DNA of 64,000 nucleotides, taken from positions 682,001 to 746,000 of the forward strand of contig JAGTJU010000002.1 of assembly GCA_022184915.1 (NCBI GenBank), read 5' to 3'. Position 1 is the first letter of the stretch. Every line of letters begins with the position of its first letter. This stretch comes from Myxococcales bacterium. Lineage in GTDB: Bacteria; Myxococcota_A; Polyangia; Fen-1088. The translations under genes and the position numbers were made by a program. The notes under the pieces were generated by a model. That model searched no databases and was not told the DNA's origin. It saw only the letters and a list, made by a program, of their open reading frames with translations. Positions 45,532-54,705 of this stretch are shown here, piece by piece.

Positions 45532-46233
45532 GTGAAGGCGAAGCGTCTCGGTATCCTGATCCTGATCGCGTCTCCCTTCGCGGCCCCGTGGCCGTGTCGG
45601 GCGGACGCTCCCGTGGCGACCTTTTCGGTGTTGCCGTCGCCCGAGGTGGCGGTGGCGGATCACAGACTCGACGTCGTGGGCATCGTCACGGCGGCGCTGG
45701 AGGCTTCCGGGTGCCGGGCCAGCGGGGTGGCCGCGGTTGGCGAGGCCTTCGTCATGAGGGCGGAGGCTGCCGTGACGAACGACGTGCCTGCGATCTGTGC
45801 GATCAGGATGCGGGTGATGGACGCCGCCGGCGCTGTCACGTACGCGGTTCCTCGTACCGTGGAAGACGCCATCTGCTCGCTCCCCTGGTTGCAGGGGGAG
45901 CTCGAGCGCCACACCAAGATCGCGTGCGAGCTGGCCACCGCGGTGGTGACGAAGAAGGCGCTGTCGGTTCCCCCACCGCCGGCCGCACCCGCGGCCTCGC
46001 TGTCTGTGTCTGCCGACGCCAAGCCTCCCTCGCGGGGCAAGCTCTACACGGGTGCGGCGCTGCTCGGCGGGGGTGTGCTCGTGGGCGCGCTGGGGGCAAG
46101 TCTATGGGCGATTGATGGCGAGAGCCTGGGACCCAATCGGCAAGCCGATACCTCGGGAGGCGCTCTCCTCACCGTGGCGGGTGTGGCGGCCATCGCGGGC
46201 GGAGCGTACCTGCTATGGGAGGCACTGAAATGA
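45532..46233 (+). CDS. Exported protein, C-terminal membrane anchor, kinase operon
   Basis: A 233-residue protein starting with GTG three bases after the kinase stop. It has a signal peptide (LGILILIASPFAAPWPCRA), a ~140-residue domain with paired cysteines (ASGCRAS, PAICAIR, DAICSL, KIACEL), a Pro-rich linker and two hydrophobic segments at ~175-195 and 212-230. It is probably a periplasmic domain anchored at its C-terminus. I do not recognise the fold. Tight linkage suggests it senses or binds the ligand that the kinase reads. Confidence 0.75.
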   Translation: MKAKRLGILILIASPFAAPWPCRADAPVATFSVLPSPEVAVADHRLDVVGIVTAALEASGCRASGVAAVGEAFVMRAEAAVTNDVPAICAIRMRVMDAAGAVTYAVPRTVEDAICSLPWLQGELERHTKIACELATAVVTKKALSVPPPPAAPAASLSVSADAKPPSRGKLYTGAALLGGGVLVGALGASLWAIDGESLGPNRQADTSGGALLTVAGVAAIAGGAYLLWEALK

Positions 46234-47552
46234 CTTGCACACGCGTCTTGGGGCTGACGATGGTGGCCTGCGTGTGGCTCGCTTCGAGCTGCGAGACACA
46301 GACCGTTTGTGACCTCGGGGGGCCCCTGTGCACCGAGAAGGTCGTGCCGCCCGTCGTGGCAGATGGCGCGGTGGATGCCAGCGAGCCCGATGCTTTCCCC
46401 AGCGAGGCGGGCATCGACGCCGAGGAGCCCGTCGACACGCGCCCGGGCTGCACACCGAGCATGGAATGCGCGGACCCAGACCGGCCCGTTTGCAACCAAG
46501 GTATGTGCACGAAGTGTAAATCGAATGCGGCGTGCAAAGAGCGGGGTGATGCGCAACCGCTCTGTGACGAGATGACGGGCCGGTGTGTGGCGTGCCTCGG
46601 CCACGGGAGCTGCCCGGAGGAGGCCCCGGCATGCGTGCAGGGCGCGTGTGTGGCCTGCACCAGCCCAGGAGCGGACGCCAATGTCTGCTCCGGCCGCAAT
46701 GGGCAAAAGCCAGTCTGCGGCGATCAAGGACGCTGTGTCGAATGTGTGGCCAACGGGGATTGCAAGGCGAGCAACAAGCCCATCTGCGAGGCCAGTTCGT
46801 GCCGGCCGTGTCGCACCGACCCCGAATGCCCCGTAGAGCCGGGGGTGTGCATGTCTCACGAAGACGGGCGTTGTGCCAGCCCGGCCGAGTCCGTCTACGT
46901 CGAAAACGTTGCGGCCAAGTGTATGAATGCGGCCCAAGCGGGGACGCTCGCAACGCCGTACTGTGGGCTTCAGGAAGGCCTCACGGCGGCGGCGGGGGCC
47001 GGCAAGGCCTTGGTGGTCCTCCGCGGGCCCAAGGCCGTTTTTGGCGCTGTCTACGCCGGGCCCGCAAAGCTATCGCTGGTGGGGCAGGGGGGGGCCTTGG
47101 TGGCACCTGGGGCCGCCACGGGACTCACGGTCAGCGGTGGACAGCTCTACGTTCGCGGCGTGACGGTCAAGGGTGGTACAGAGGCGGGGGTGTCCGTCAC
47201 GGGAGCGAACACGAGGCTGTCACTCGAGCAAAGTGCGATCGTGGACAACGCCGGGGGGGGGATTTTGGTGGAGAACGCCCAGCTGGTACTGAAGAACAGC
47301 GTGGTGGCACGCAATGGACCGGGGTTTTCGGGGGCGGCCGCTTGGGGCGGCATGCTGCTGACTCAGCCGGCGGCGGGCTCGCGCATCGAGCGTTCAACCG
47401 TTCTCGAGAACAAGGCGCCCGGGATTCTGTGTTCGACCCGCATCGAAGGCATCGATGTCTTCGTGAGCGGGAACAGCACGATCGGAATCTCTCCGGTCTG
47501 TGGTTTCGACTCGTGTTCCGCTCCGGGGCCGATGTGTGGCTCCAGCCTGTGA
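46230..47552 (+). CDS. Cys-rich lipoprotein with beta-helix domain
   Basis: A 440-residue lipoprotein. The ATG at 46230 overlaps the preceding stop (ATGA), has GGGAGG upstream and gives a lipobox LASSC. Residues ~75-225 hold repeated Cys motifs of the form C-x5-C-x(2-5)-C (CTKCKSNAACKE, CVACLGHGSCPE, CVECVANGDCKA, CRPCRTDPECP), as in many myxobacterial surface lipoproteins. Residues ~240-430 are a right-handed parallel beta-helix (VSGGQLYVRGVTVKGG and similar rungs). It may be a secreted or surface-exposed partner of the kinase. Confidence 0.8.
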   Translation: MTCTRVLGLTMVACVWLASSCETQTVCDLGGPLCTEKVVPPVVADGAVDASEPDAFPSEAGIDAEEPVDTRPGCTPSMECADPDRPVCNQGMCTKCKSNAACKERGDAQPLCDEMTGRCVACLGHGSCPEEAPACVQGACVACTSPGADANVCSGRNGQKPVCGDQGRCVECVANGDCKASNKPICEASSCRPCRTDPECPVEPGVCMSHEDGRCASPAESVYVENVAAKCMNAAQAGTLATPYCGLQEGLTAAAGAGKALVVLRGPKAVFGAVYAGPAKLSLVGQGGALVAPGAATGLTVSGGQLYVRGVTVKGGTEAGVSVTGANTRLSLEQSAIVDNAGGGILVENAQLVLKNSVVARNGPGFSGAAAWGGMLLTQPAAGSRIERSTVLENKAPGILCSTRIEGIDVFVSGNSTIGISPVCGFDSCSAPGPMCGSSL

Positions 47553-47850
47553 TTTCCGAATCTGCCGCCTAGGAAGTTCACCTCGGCGTGACGTTGAAGA
47601 TCCGCTGCCAGAGGCTGCGGCGCAGCGTTGCCCTGTGGATCGCGGGTTGCTTCAGCGTACGAATGACGTCTGTTCCAGCGCTTTTGGGATCGCGATCGCC
47701 CCAAAGCCCTAGCCACGTCGCCGGTCGACGGGGGGATCTTCTCGAGGTGCGAGCGAAAGCGCGGGCCTTGTCGGACACGGGGCCTGGCACCGGGGACCTC
47801 GACGGAGATGTCGACCTCCCGTTCCGTCTTCGGCACCGGGTATAGCCGCT
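47553..47850. other. Intergenic region with weak unassigned ORFs
   Basis: About 300 bases between the convergent Cys-rich lipoprotein and ModF-like genes. A minus-strand frame with a GTG at 47854 overlaps the ModF-like stop (GTGA) and stays open to 47363, and another minus frame from 47790 ends at 47578 with a basic, protein-like tail (LRRSLWQRIFNVTPR). Neither resembles a known family, and the first runs into the lipoprotein gene. This could be the remnant of a decayed or frameshifted gene. Confidence 0.3.
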
Positions 47851-49185
47851 TCACCGCGCGCGCAGCGCCAGGACCGCGCCACCCACCCGCTTGTGCCAGA
47901 AGAGGCGTTCATCGTCGCGATGGGTGACCATGAGGACGGTGCTCTTGGCTTGGGTGCCGAGCGACGCGATCAGCTCCAGCGCGCGCTCGCGGGCGGCGGG
48001 GTCAAGGCCCGCCGTGGGCTCATCCATGACCACCAGCGGAGGCACCTTGATGACCGCGCGGCCAATCAGCACCAGCCGCTGCTGCCCGAAGGACAACGCG
48101 CGAAAGGCCGCCGTGGGCGCAAGCCCCAGCCCAAGCCACTCGAGCCACGCGTGGGCGCGGGCGCGATGGCTGGGTTCAGCCTGACAGTAAAGGCCGATGC
48201 TGTCGTGGAGGCCGCTCATCAGCACCTCTTCCACGCTGCCGCCCACGCGGTAATCGCGGTGCAGGCGCGCCGAAACCATACCCACGTTCTTTTTGAGATC
48301 CCAGACCGTCTCACCACTGCCGCGCCGCCGGCCAAAGAGAGTGAGATCGTTGCTGTAGCCCTGAGGGTGATCTCCCGTGATGAGCTCGAGCAAGGTGGAC
48401 TTGCCAGAGCCGTTCGGGCCTTCAATCAAGGTGTGCTGGCCCTGCGCCACGCTGAAGTCGAGGCCCTCGAAGATGACGTCATCGCCGTATTGCACGCGTC
48501 CGCGCACAAGGCGCACCAGCGGCACGTCGGGCGGCAACGGCGGGTAAAAGCTGCCGAGCTCGACGGGCGGTGGTGCGTGCACTGATCGCAGCGGCGCGGC
48601 CTGTGCCAGAAACGCGGCCGCCGTGCCGCGAAAGGTGATCTCCCGATGCGCCAGTACGATCACCTCACGCACCGCTTCGGCGGGGAAAGGCGGCTCACCG
48701 GCGCGGAAGGTGGCCACCACCAACACGTGGTGGCGGGCCGCCACCTGCACGATGGCGCGCGCCAGCTCCTGGCGAGACGCCACGTCGAGCCCCTCGAAGG
48801 GCTCATCGAGCACCATGAGCGGCGGCGCGTGCAGCACGGCCTGCAGAAGCAGCACCTTGCGCGCCTCGCCCGTGGAAAGCGCGGTATAGCCGCGATCCCA
48901 CAGCGGACCCAGGCGAAACGCCTCGCAGAGCGGGTGGGCGCGCCCCGCGTCGCCGAGCAGCTCGGACACCTTGCTGCTGGTGTCCACACCCTGCTGGAAG
49001 TTGCTCTCGGAGGCAGCCAGCTGGGCCTCGTAGAAGGCCTGCTGGCTCTCCGCCGAAAGCAACTCCGCGCCCAACACTTCGGCGGCCAGGGCGCGGGCAG
49101 CGTAGGACTTGCCCGCGCCGTTGGCGCCGGTGAGGAGGGTGAGGCCCGGTTCGGACCACGAAAGCGTGAGCGACGCAACGGTCAT
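47851..49185 (-). CDS. ModF-like ATP-binding protein with two ABC domains
   Basis: A 444-residue protein with two ABC ATPase domains and no membrane part. The first has Walker A TGANGAGKS, signature LSTGEARKV and Walker B LMVLDEPFEGLD; the second has GPNGSGKST, LSFGQQRLV and LVVMDEPTAGLD with MVTHRDDE. The layout and motifs match ModF (PhrA-like) proteins, associated with molybdate genes in enterobacteria, although no mod genes are here. The ATG at 49185 is preferred to a TTG 12 bases earlier. It follows ilvC by 19 bases and may be cotranscribed. Confidence 0.85.
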   Translation of the reverse strand: MTVASLTLSWSEPGLTLLTGANGAGKSYAARALAAEVLGAELLSAESQQAFYEAQLAASESNFQQGVDTSSKVSELLGDAGRAHPLCEAFRLGPLWDRGYTALSTGEARKVLLLQAVLHAPPLMVLDEPFEGLDVASRQELARAIVQVAARHHVLVVATFRAGEPPFPAEAVREVIVLAHREITFRGTAAAFLAQAAPLRSVHAPPPVELGSFYPPLPPDVPLVRLVRGRVQYGDDVIFEGLDFSVAQGQHTLIEGPNGSGKSTLLELITGDHPQGYSNDLTLFGRRRGSGETVWDLKKNVGMVSARLHRDYRVGGSVEEVLMSGLHDSIGLYCQAEPSHRARAHAWLEWLGLGLAPTAAFRALSFGQQRLVLIGRAVIKVPPLVVMDEPTAGLDPAARERALELIASLGTQAKSTVLMVTHRDDERLFWHKRVGGAVLALRAR

Positions 49186-49204
49186 GGCCGCTCGCAACGA
49201 AGGC

Positions 49205-50689
49205 TCAGCCGCCGACCGCGATCTGCTTCATGGCCGTCATGTAGCCACGCAGCGTTTTGCCGATCGTCTCCACAGGGTGGTTCTCGATGGCCTGGTTGAT
49301 GGTGAGCAGACGGCGGTTGTCCACCTGCTGGCTGCCGGGCGCAAAGGGCTTGCCGATGACATCGGTCGACTGTCTGGCCATGAACTCCTTGAGCAGAGGC
49401 ACGGCGGCGTGGCTGAACAGGTAACAGCCATACTCGGCCGTGTCGCTGATGACCTTGTTCATCTCGTAGAGCTTCTTGCGCGCGATCAGGTTGGCGATGA
49501 GGGGCGTCTCGTGAAGCGACTCGTAGTAAGCCGACTCGGGCTTCATGCCCACGGCCACCATGCACTCGAAGGCCAGCTCCACGCCGGCCTTGATCATGGC
49601 CACCATCAGCACGGCGTTGTCGAAGTACTCTTGCTCGCTGATCTTCGTGGCACCTGCGGCCGTTTGCTCGAACGCGGTGTCGTTCGTGGCCGCGCGCCAG
49701 CCCAGCAGGTTTGCGTCGCCGTTGTCCCAGTCGCGCATCATGGTCTCGCTGAACACGCCCGTGATGATGTCGTCCTGGTGCTTTTGGAAGAGCGGACGCA
49801 TCAGGGTGCGCAGCTCCTCGGCCAGCTCGAACGCCTTCACCTTCGCCGGATTGCTCAGGCGATCCATCATCAACGTGATGCCGCCCTGCTTGAGCGCCTC
49901 GGTGACGGTCTCCCAGCCGTACTGCACGAGCTTGCTGGCGTAGCCAGGCTCGATGCCCTGGGCCACCATGCGGTCGAAGCACAAAATGGAGCCTGTTTGC
50001 AGCATGCCGCAGAGGATGGTCTGCTCGCCCATGAGGTCGCTCTTGACCTCGGCCACGAAGCTCGACTCGAGCACACCGGCACGGTCGCCGCCCGTGGCTG
50101 CTGCGTAGGCCTTGGCGATCTCCAGCCCGTCGCCGTTCGGATCGTTTTCCTTGTGCACCGCGATCAGCGTGGGCACGCCGAAGCCGCGCTTGTACTCCTC
50201 GCGCACCTCGGTGCCGGGGCACTTGGGCGCCACCATGACCACGGTGAGGTCTTTACGAATCTGCTGCCCCTCTTCCACGATGTTGAACCCGTGGCTGTAG
50301 GCGAGGCAGGCGCCCTTTTTCATGAGGGGCATGACCTTGGACACCACGTCGGCGTGTTGCTTGTCGGGCGCCAGGTTGCACACCAGATCGGCGGTGGGGA
50401 TGAGCTGCTCGTAGGTGCCCACCTTGAAGCCATTGTTGGTGGCGTTCTGGTAGCTCACGCGCTTTTGTTCGATGGCGTCCGCGCGCAGGGCGTAGGTCAC
50501 GTCCAGCCCCGAATCGCGCATGTTGAGGCCCTGGTTCAACCCCTGGGCGCCGCAGCCGACGATCACCACCTTCTTGCCGCGGAGCTTTTCCACGCCATTG
50601 AATTCGCTGCGGTCCATGAACCGGCATCGGCCCAGCTGGTCGAGCTTGCCGGCCATCGTGAGGGTATTGAAATAGTTCTGACGGGACAT
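49205..50689 (-). CDS. ilvC: Ketol-acid reductoisomerase, class II
   Basis: A 494-residue enzyme of branched-chain amino-acid synthesis that converts acetolactate to dihydroxyisovalerate with NADPH and Mg. The nucleotide site is [20 protein letters not shown], and the knotted C-terminal domain is duplicated, as in the long class II form of enterobacteria and plants. Typical motifs include [16 protein letters not shown] and [15 protein letters not shown]. The ATG at 50689 has GAGGAG upstream; the longer open frame adds an unrelated leader. It is divergent from ilvY, with a palindrome between them. Confidence 0.93.
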   Translation of the reverse strand: MSRQNYFNTLTMAGKLDQLGRCRFMDRSEFNGVEKLRGKKVVIVGCGAQGLNQGLNMRDSGLDVTYALRADAIEQKRVSYQNATNNGFKVGTYEQLIPTADLVCNLAPDKQHADVVSKVMPLMKKGACLAYSHGFNIVEEGQQIRKDLTVVMVAPKCPGTEVREEYKRGFGVPTLIAVHKENDPNGDGLEIAKAYAAATGGDRAGVLESSFVAEVKSDLMGEQTILCGMLQTGSILCFDRMVAQGIEPGYASKLVQYGWETVTEALKQGGITLMMDRLSNPAKVKAFELAEELRTLMRPLFQKHQDDIITGVFSETMMRDWDNGDANLLGWRAATNDTAFEQTAAGATKISEQEYFDNAVLMVAMIKAGVELAFECMVAVGMKPESAYYESLHETPLIANLIARKKLYEMNKVISDTAEYGCYLFSHAAVPLLKEFMARQSTDVIGKPFAPGSQQVDNRRLLTINQAIENHPVETIGKTLRGYMTAMKQIAVGG

Positions 50690-50824
50690 GAGGGCTCCTC
50701 GCGTGCCTTCGCCTCGGGCGAAGCGGGTGGTGAAAACGGCGCCCCACGGGCGCTCGCCCCCACGGTATAGATCGCCGGCCGCGGGCCTCCAAGGTTGCAA
50801 GTGCACCTATTATCGGTAGTCTCT

Positions 50825-50841
50825 ATTGCGTAAACCGCAAT
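50825..50841. promoter_or_regulatory. Candidate IlvY operator
   Basis: ATTGCG-TAAAC-CGCAAT is a perfect 6-base inverted repeat with a 5-base spacer, ending one base before the ilvY ATG at 50843. It has the TTGC...GCAA core typical of LysR-type sites and sits in the ilvC/ilvY intergenic region. In E. coli IlvY binds there and activates ilvC with its inducer. A partial TTGCAA lies ~30 bases to its left. Confidence 0.6.
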
Positions 50842-50842
50842 T

Positions 50843-51742
50843 ATGTCTGCGCTCTCTACTCAAGAACTCAATGCTTTCCTGCGGTTGGCAGACAGTCTTC
50901 ACTTCGCCCGCGCCGCTGATGCGCTGCATATGAGCCCGTCCGCGCTCACCCGATGCATCCAGCGCATCGAGAGCGAGCTCGGGCAGACGCTGCTCCACCG
51001 CACGAAGCGCACCGTCACATTGACCCGTGCGGGCGAGATCTTCCGCGTCCATGCGCGCGCGCAGCTGGCGGCTCATGCGCGCTTGATGGAAGAGCTGGCG
51101 GCCGAGAGCCGTGCGCCCACCGGTGAGCTGCGTATGGCCTGTACGGTGACGGCGTGCCACTCGGTGCTTCCGAAGCTGCTCGCACGTTGCCGCGCCCGGT
51201 ACCCCGGCATTCACCTGCAGCTCAGCACTTCAGATGCCTCGCGCTGTTTGCAGCGGCTCGAAAATGACGAAGTGGACGTGGCCGTCGTGCCCGAGCCCGA
51301 CCGTCCCGCCGACGAGCTCCGCTTCGTGCGGCTCGCGTTCACGGAGCTTTCCTTCATCGCCCCCGCCGCCGACAAAGACCTGGCCCGGCGCGCGCGGCAA
51401 GGCGGCAGCGCCTGGGACGGTCTGCCGGTGATCCTGCCCCGGCGGGGGCTCGAGCGCGAGCGCCTGGACGCGTGGCTCGCGGCCCAGGGCGCGCGTCCCG
51501 ATGTCTACGCCGAAGTGGAAGGCAACGAGGCCATCTTGGCCATGGTGGCGTTGGGATGCGGCGTGGGTGTGGTCCCCGAGCTCGTGCGCAAGGATAGCCC
51601 CCTGCGCGGGCGCATCGAGCTCGTGGAGGTGAAGCAGCCGCCCGCTGGTTACCACGTCTCGTTGTGCGCCAAGGGGCGTACGCTTGCCCGCCGCACGGCG
51701 GCCGCGCTGTGGGAGCTTGCCCCGGCCACATCGTCGTTGTGA
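50843..51742 (+). CDS. ilvY: LysR-family regulator, probable IlvY
   Basis: A 299-residue LysR-type regulator. The N-terminal helix-turn-helix spans about 5-62 (LNAFLRLADSLHFARAADALHMSPSALTRCIQRIESELGQTLL), followed by a periplasmic-binding-protein-like effector domain. The divergent arrangement with ilvC and the starts of both genes match the enterobacterial ilvY-ilvC pair. It is expected to bind acetolactate or acetohydroxybutyrate and activate ilvC. Identity rests on context plus the family fold. Confidence 0.85.
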   Translation: MSALSTQELNAFLRLADSLHFARAADALHMSPSALTRCIQRIESELGQTLLHRTKRTVTLTRAGEIFRVHARAQLAAHARLMEELAAESRAPTGELRMACTVTACHSVLPKLLARCRARYPGIHLQLSTSDASRCLQRLENDEVDVAVVPEPDRPADELRFVRLAFTELSFIAPAADKDLARRARQGGSAWDGLPVILPRRGLERERLDAWLAAQGARPDVYAEVEGNEAILAMVALGCGVGVVPELVRKDSPLRGRIELVEVKQPPAGYHVSLCAKGRTLARRTAAALWELAPATSSL

Positions 51743-51809
51743 GGCGGGGGACTCGCTGCCCTGCGGTCGGGTCGAGGAAGGTGTGGCCAAGGGGCAGGCC
51801 CGCAGCCCC

Positions 51810-52886
51810 TCAGCGGCGGCCTGGTGCGGTGGGGCCGGGCTGCCAGGTCGGGCCGATGAGGGTCGACCGCGGGTAGGTTGGCAGGGCAGGTTCCCCGCTG
51901 TGGATCATGGACACCACCATGTCCAGGGCCGCTTCGCCGGCCATGTCGTTGTGTTGGTTCATGCCTGCCCAGTCGGGATGGCTGGGTCGTCGCTCGAGCT
52001 GCACGAGGGCAATGTCGTGCGGGACCACGAGGCCCCTCTCTGCCACCCACCGACCCACCTCGTGATACAGCGTGAAGAGACAATCGGGCCTGTAGCGTTT
52101 CATCCAGGCGAAAAAGGCGGAGCGATCCGCGCGCGCGGCCGCCACCTCGAAGAAGGGCGGGATTCTGCGTGTCTTCGGAAGTTTTTTCTGTCCCTGGCGG
52201 AACCCCGCGCTGAAGCGTCCCTCCACCAAGTCGTCGATCACCTGGTCCAGCACCAACGCCGGTCGGCGGTAGCCGAGCGCAAGCGCTTCATCCATCGCGC
52301 GCACGGACAGAATGTAGTGATCGACGCTGGCGAAGGGCAGCACGGGTGAGATCGTGCGCACGCCCGTGACGACCGAGGGGAACCGTTCAAGGACCGGCGT
52401 GAACGCCGCGGGAATGCGGTTGTCGCCCATGATGCCCACCAGGATGAGTCCCTGAACGCCGCGGGACGCGAGCATGGAACACCAACGATCCGAGCCAAGG
52501 TTGGGTTCATGCAGCCAGAACCTGTCGAGGCCGTAGCCCAGAGTCCGCGCGCGCCGTTCGATGCCCTCGACATACCGCGGGATGGTGGGATGGGTGGTGA
52601 AGGCATCTTTTTGACGGTGGCCGTTGACGAGGCCAATCAGCAAACGGCAGCGGTTCTTGGGGCCCGCCCGCATGCGTGCCATCAGGGCTCCCACCACGGG
52701 GTTGCGGGCATACCCCAGGCGTGTGGCCGCGGCCTTCACCCGGGCCCGGGTGGGGGCGCTGATTTGCGGATCGTTGCGCAAGGCCAGCGAGACGGCCGTG
52801 CGAGACAGCCCCGTCGCTGACGCGACATCGCGAAGACTGACAGGACGCTGGGGGGCACTCATGGAACGGCGTGGTGCGCCGCCCAT
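51810..52886 (-). CDS. LacI-family regulator of arabinose operon
   Basis: A 358-residue LacI/GalR-type regulator. The DNA-binding headpiece is VSLRDVASATGLSRTAVSLALRN with the hinge region PVVGALMARMR, followed by a two-lobed sugar-binding domain (LLIGLVNGH ... LILVGIMGDNRIPAAF ... PSVVTGVRT). The ATG at 52862 is also plausible because it starts MSAPQRPVSLRDV directly before the headpiece; neither start has a strong ribosome site. It faces away from araB, with a perfect palindrome between them. It replaces the usual AraC, so control here is probably repression relieved by arabinose or a derivative. Confidence 0.85.
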   Translation of the reverse strand: MGGAPRRSMSAPQRPVSLRDVASATGLSRTAVSLALRNDPQISAPTRARVKAAATRLGYARNPVVGALMARMRAGPKNRCRLLIGLVNGHRQKDAFTTHPTIPRYVEGIERRARTLGYGLDRFWLHEPNLGSDRWCSMLASRGVQGLILVGIMGDNRIPAAFTPVLERFPSVVTGVRTISPVLPFASVDHYILSVRAMDEALALGYRRPALVLDQVIDDLVEGRFSAGFRQGQKKLPKTRRIPPFFEVAAARADRSAFFAWMKRYRPDCLFTLYHEVGRWVAERGLVVPHDIALVQLERRPSHPDWAGMNQHNDMAGEAALDMVVSMIHSGEPALPTYPRSTLIGPTWQPGPTAPGRR

Positions 52887-52912
52887 AGCCTGACAGAACC
52901 TCTTCTTCGCTG

Positions 52913-52929
52913 CACTTAACTGTTAAGTG
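52913..52929. promoter_or_regulatory. Operator palindrome for LacI-type regulator
   Basis: CACTTAAC-T-GTTAAGTG is a perfect 17-base palindrome with 8-base arms around one base, between the divergent regulator and araB. It lies 26 bases before the 52886 start on one side and 44 bases before the araB GTG at 52974. It has the expected place and symmetry for a LacI-family site controlling both genes. Confidence 0.7.
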
Positions 52930-52973
52930 TTTCCAGCCTTTTGTGAGCGTCGCGCTCTCCCTATCTTCGGGGG

Positions 52974-54659
52974 GTGTCTTCCTTCGCTCTCGGACTCGAC
53001 TTCGGAACGGGTGCCGCACGGGCTGTCATTGCGCGCGTGGCCGACGGCGAAGTGGTCGGCATGGGGAGCCTGGCGTATCCCTCCGGCGAGGGGGGCGTGC
53101 TGCTGGACGCTCGCAACGTGCTCTTGGCCCGTCAGAACCCTGCTGACTACTTGATCGCGCTCACTGCGGCGGTGCGCGGGGCTATCAATCAAGCCCGTGA
53201 GAGCGCGCGCGACTTCGATCCGGCGGCCATCGTGGGCGTGGGTGTGGACACCACGGGCTCCTCGCCTCTGCCGGTGGATGCAAAGAACCGGGCCCTTGGC
53301 ACCCAGGCGGGCTTCGAGAAGGACCTCGACGCGCAGTGCTGGCTGTGGAAGGACCATACGTCCATCGAAGAGGCCGAAGCGCTGACCGCCAGGGCCCGCG
53401 CCCTCCGTCCCGATTACCTGGCGTGGGTGGGCGATACCTATTCGTCCGAGTGGTGGTGGGCCAAGATCTGGCATTGCCTTGCAACGAACCGCAAGGTGTT
53501 TGGGGCGGCGAAGAGTTGGGTGGAGCTTGCGGACTGGATCCCCTCCCAGCTCTGTGGCATCGAGGACCCCCACCAGATCCGCCGCGGCTTGTGCCCCGCA
53601 GGTCACAAGGCCCTGTTTTCGCGACGCTGGGGGGGCTTGCCCGACGCCGCGTTTCTCGAGGTGCTCGACCCTGCCTTGGCGCAGCTTCGGCCCCGCCTGT
53701 TCGACGACGCGGTGGATGTGCACGTCGCGGCGGGCGCGCTCTCGGCTGCCTGGGCTGAACGCCTGGGCTTGCGCCCCGGCATCCCCGTGGGCGTTGGCAT
53801 CTTCGACGTCCACGCCGGCGCCCTTGGGTGCGGCGTCCGGCCGGGGGTGCTCGTCAAGGCCATCGGCACCTCGACCTGCGACTGCACGGTGATGCCCCTT
53901 GCGGCCATGCGCGCGATCCCCGGGGTCTGCGGGGTGGCCGATTCATCCATCCTGCCGGGCATGGCGGGCATCGAAGCGGGGCAATCTGCGGTGGGCGATC
54001 TCTTCGGTTGGTGGGTCGACACCGTGCTTGGTGAAGCCGGGCATGGTGCCTTGACCCGCGACGCAGCGGCCTCGGGGCCGGGCGCCTCCGGGCTTTTGGC
54101 CCTCGATTGGAACAACGGGAACCGAACGGTGCTCGTGGATACGCGGCTGACAGGTCTGCTCGTGGGGCAGACGTTGCAAACGACGAAGGCCGAGATCTAT
54201 CGCGCGCTCATTGAATCCTCGGCGTTCGGCGCTCGGACCATTCTCGAACGTCTGACGGCCTACGGCGTGCCTGTGGAGACCATCGTCTGCTGCGGAGGCA
54301 TCGCGCAGAAAAATGCATTGCTGATGCAGATCTATGCGGACGTTACCGGACGGCCGCACGCGGTGGCGGGTGTGGATGAGGCCTGTGCTTTCGGTGCCGC
54401 CCTCATTGGGGCCACCCTGGCGGAGCCAGCGGCCACGCGGGACATCACGCGCACGCAAGCCGCGATGGTCCCCGCTGTCAAACAGGTCTACGAGCCCCGT
54501 GCGGATGCGTCCCAGATCTATGAGAGTCTGTTTGGGCTCTACACGGACCTTCACGACGGTTTTGGGCGCGCGAACCACGCCAAGCCCCTTGCGCACGTCA
54601 TGAAAGACTTGATGGCGCTCCGCGACCGCGTGCGCCACGTCGCAAAGAGTGACGTCTGA
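52974..54659 (+). CDS. araB: Ribulokinase
   Basis: A 561-residue FGGY-family kinase that phosphorylates L-ribulose with ATP. Near the N-terminus is LGLDFGTGAARAVIARV with the phosphate loop DFGTG, then GVGVDTTGSSPLPVD, and in the C-terminal half the FGGY-type motif CCGGIAQKNALLMQIYADVTGRP. Length and motif order match AraB. It starts with GTG, giving SSFALGLDFG. It heads the araB-araA-araD-transporter operon, 44 bases after the operator. Confidence 0.92.
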   Translation: MSSFALGLDFGTGAARAVIARVADGEVVGMGSLAYPSGEGGVLLDARNVLLARQNPADYLIALTAAVRGAINQARESARDFDPAAIVGVGVDTTGSSPLPVDAKNRALGTQAGFEKDLDAQCWLWKDHTSIEEAEALTARARALRPDYLAWVGDTYSSEWWWAKIWHCLATNRKVFGAAKSWVELADWIPSQLCGIEDPHQIRRGLCPAGHKALFSRRWGGLPDAAFLEVLDPALAQLRPRLFDDAVDVHVAAGALSAAWAERLGLRPGIPVGVGIFDVHAGALGCGVRPGVLVKAIGTSTCDCTVMPLAAMRAIPGVCGVADSSILPGMAGIEAGQSAVGDLFGWWVDTVLGEAGHGALTRDAAASGPGASGLLALDWNNGNRTVLVDTRLTGLLVGQTLQTTKAEIYRALIESSAFGARTILERLTAYGVPVETIVCCGGIAQKNALLMQIYADVTGRPHAVAGVDEACAFGAALIGATLAEPAATRDITRTQAAMVPAVKQVYEPRADASQIYESLFGLYTDLHDGFGRANHAKPLAHVMKDLMALRDRVRHVAKSDV

Positions 54660-54705
54660 TGCCGCCTTCGAAGATGACCGCACACCGCAGACAGGAGATC
54701 ACGGG

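Noticed and set aside
47363-47854. 163-codon minus-strand gene overlapping the ModF-like stop
   Set aside because: The GTGA overlap is tempting, but the frame runs deep into the coding end of the convergent lipoprotein and has no recognisable fold. It is recorded only as an uncertain region.
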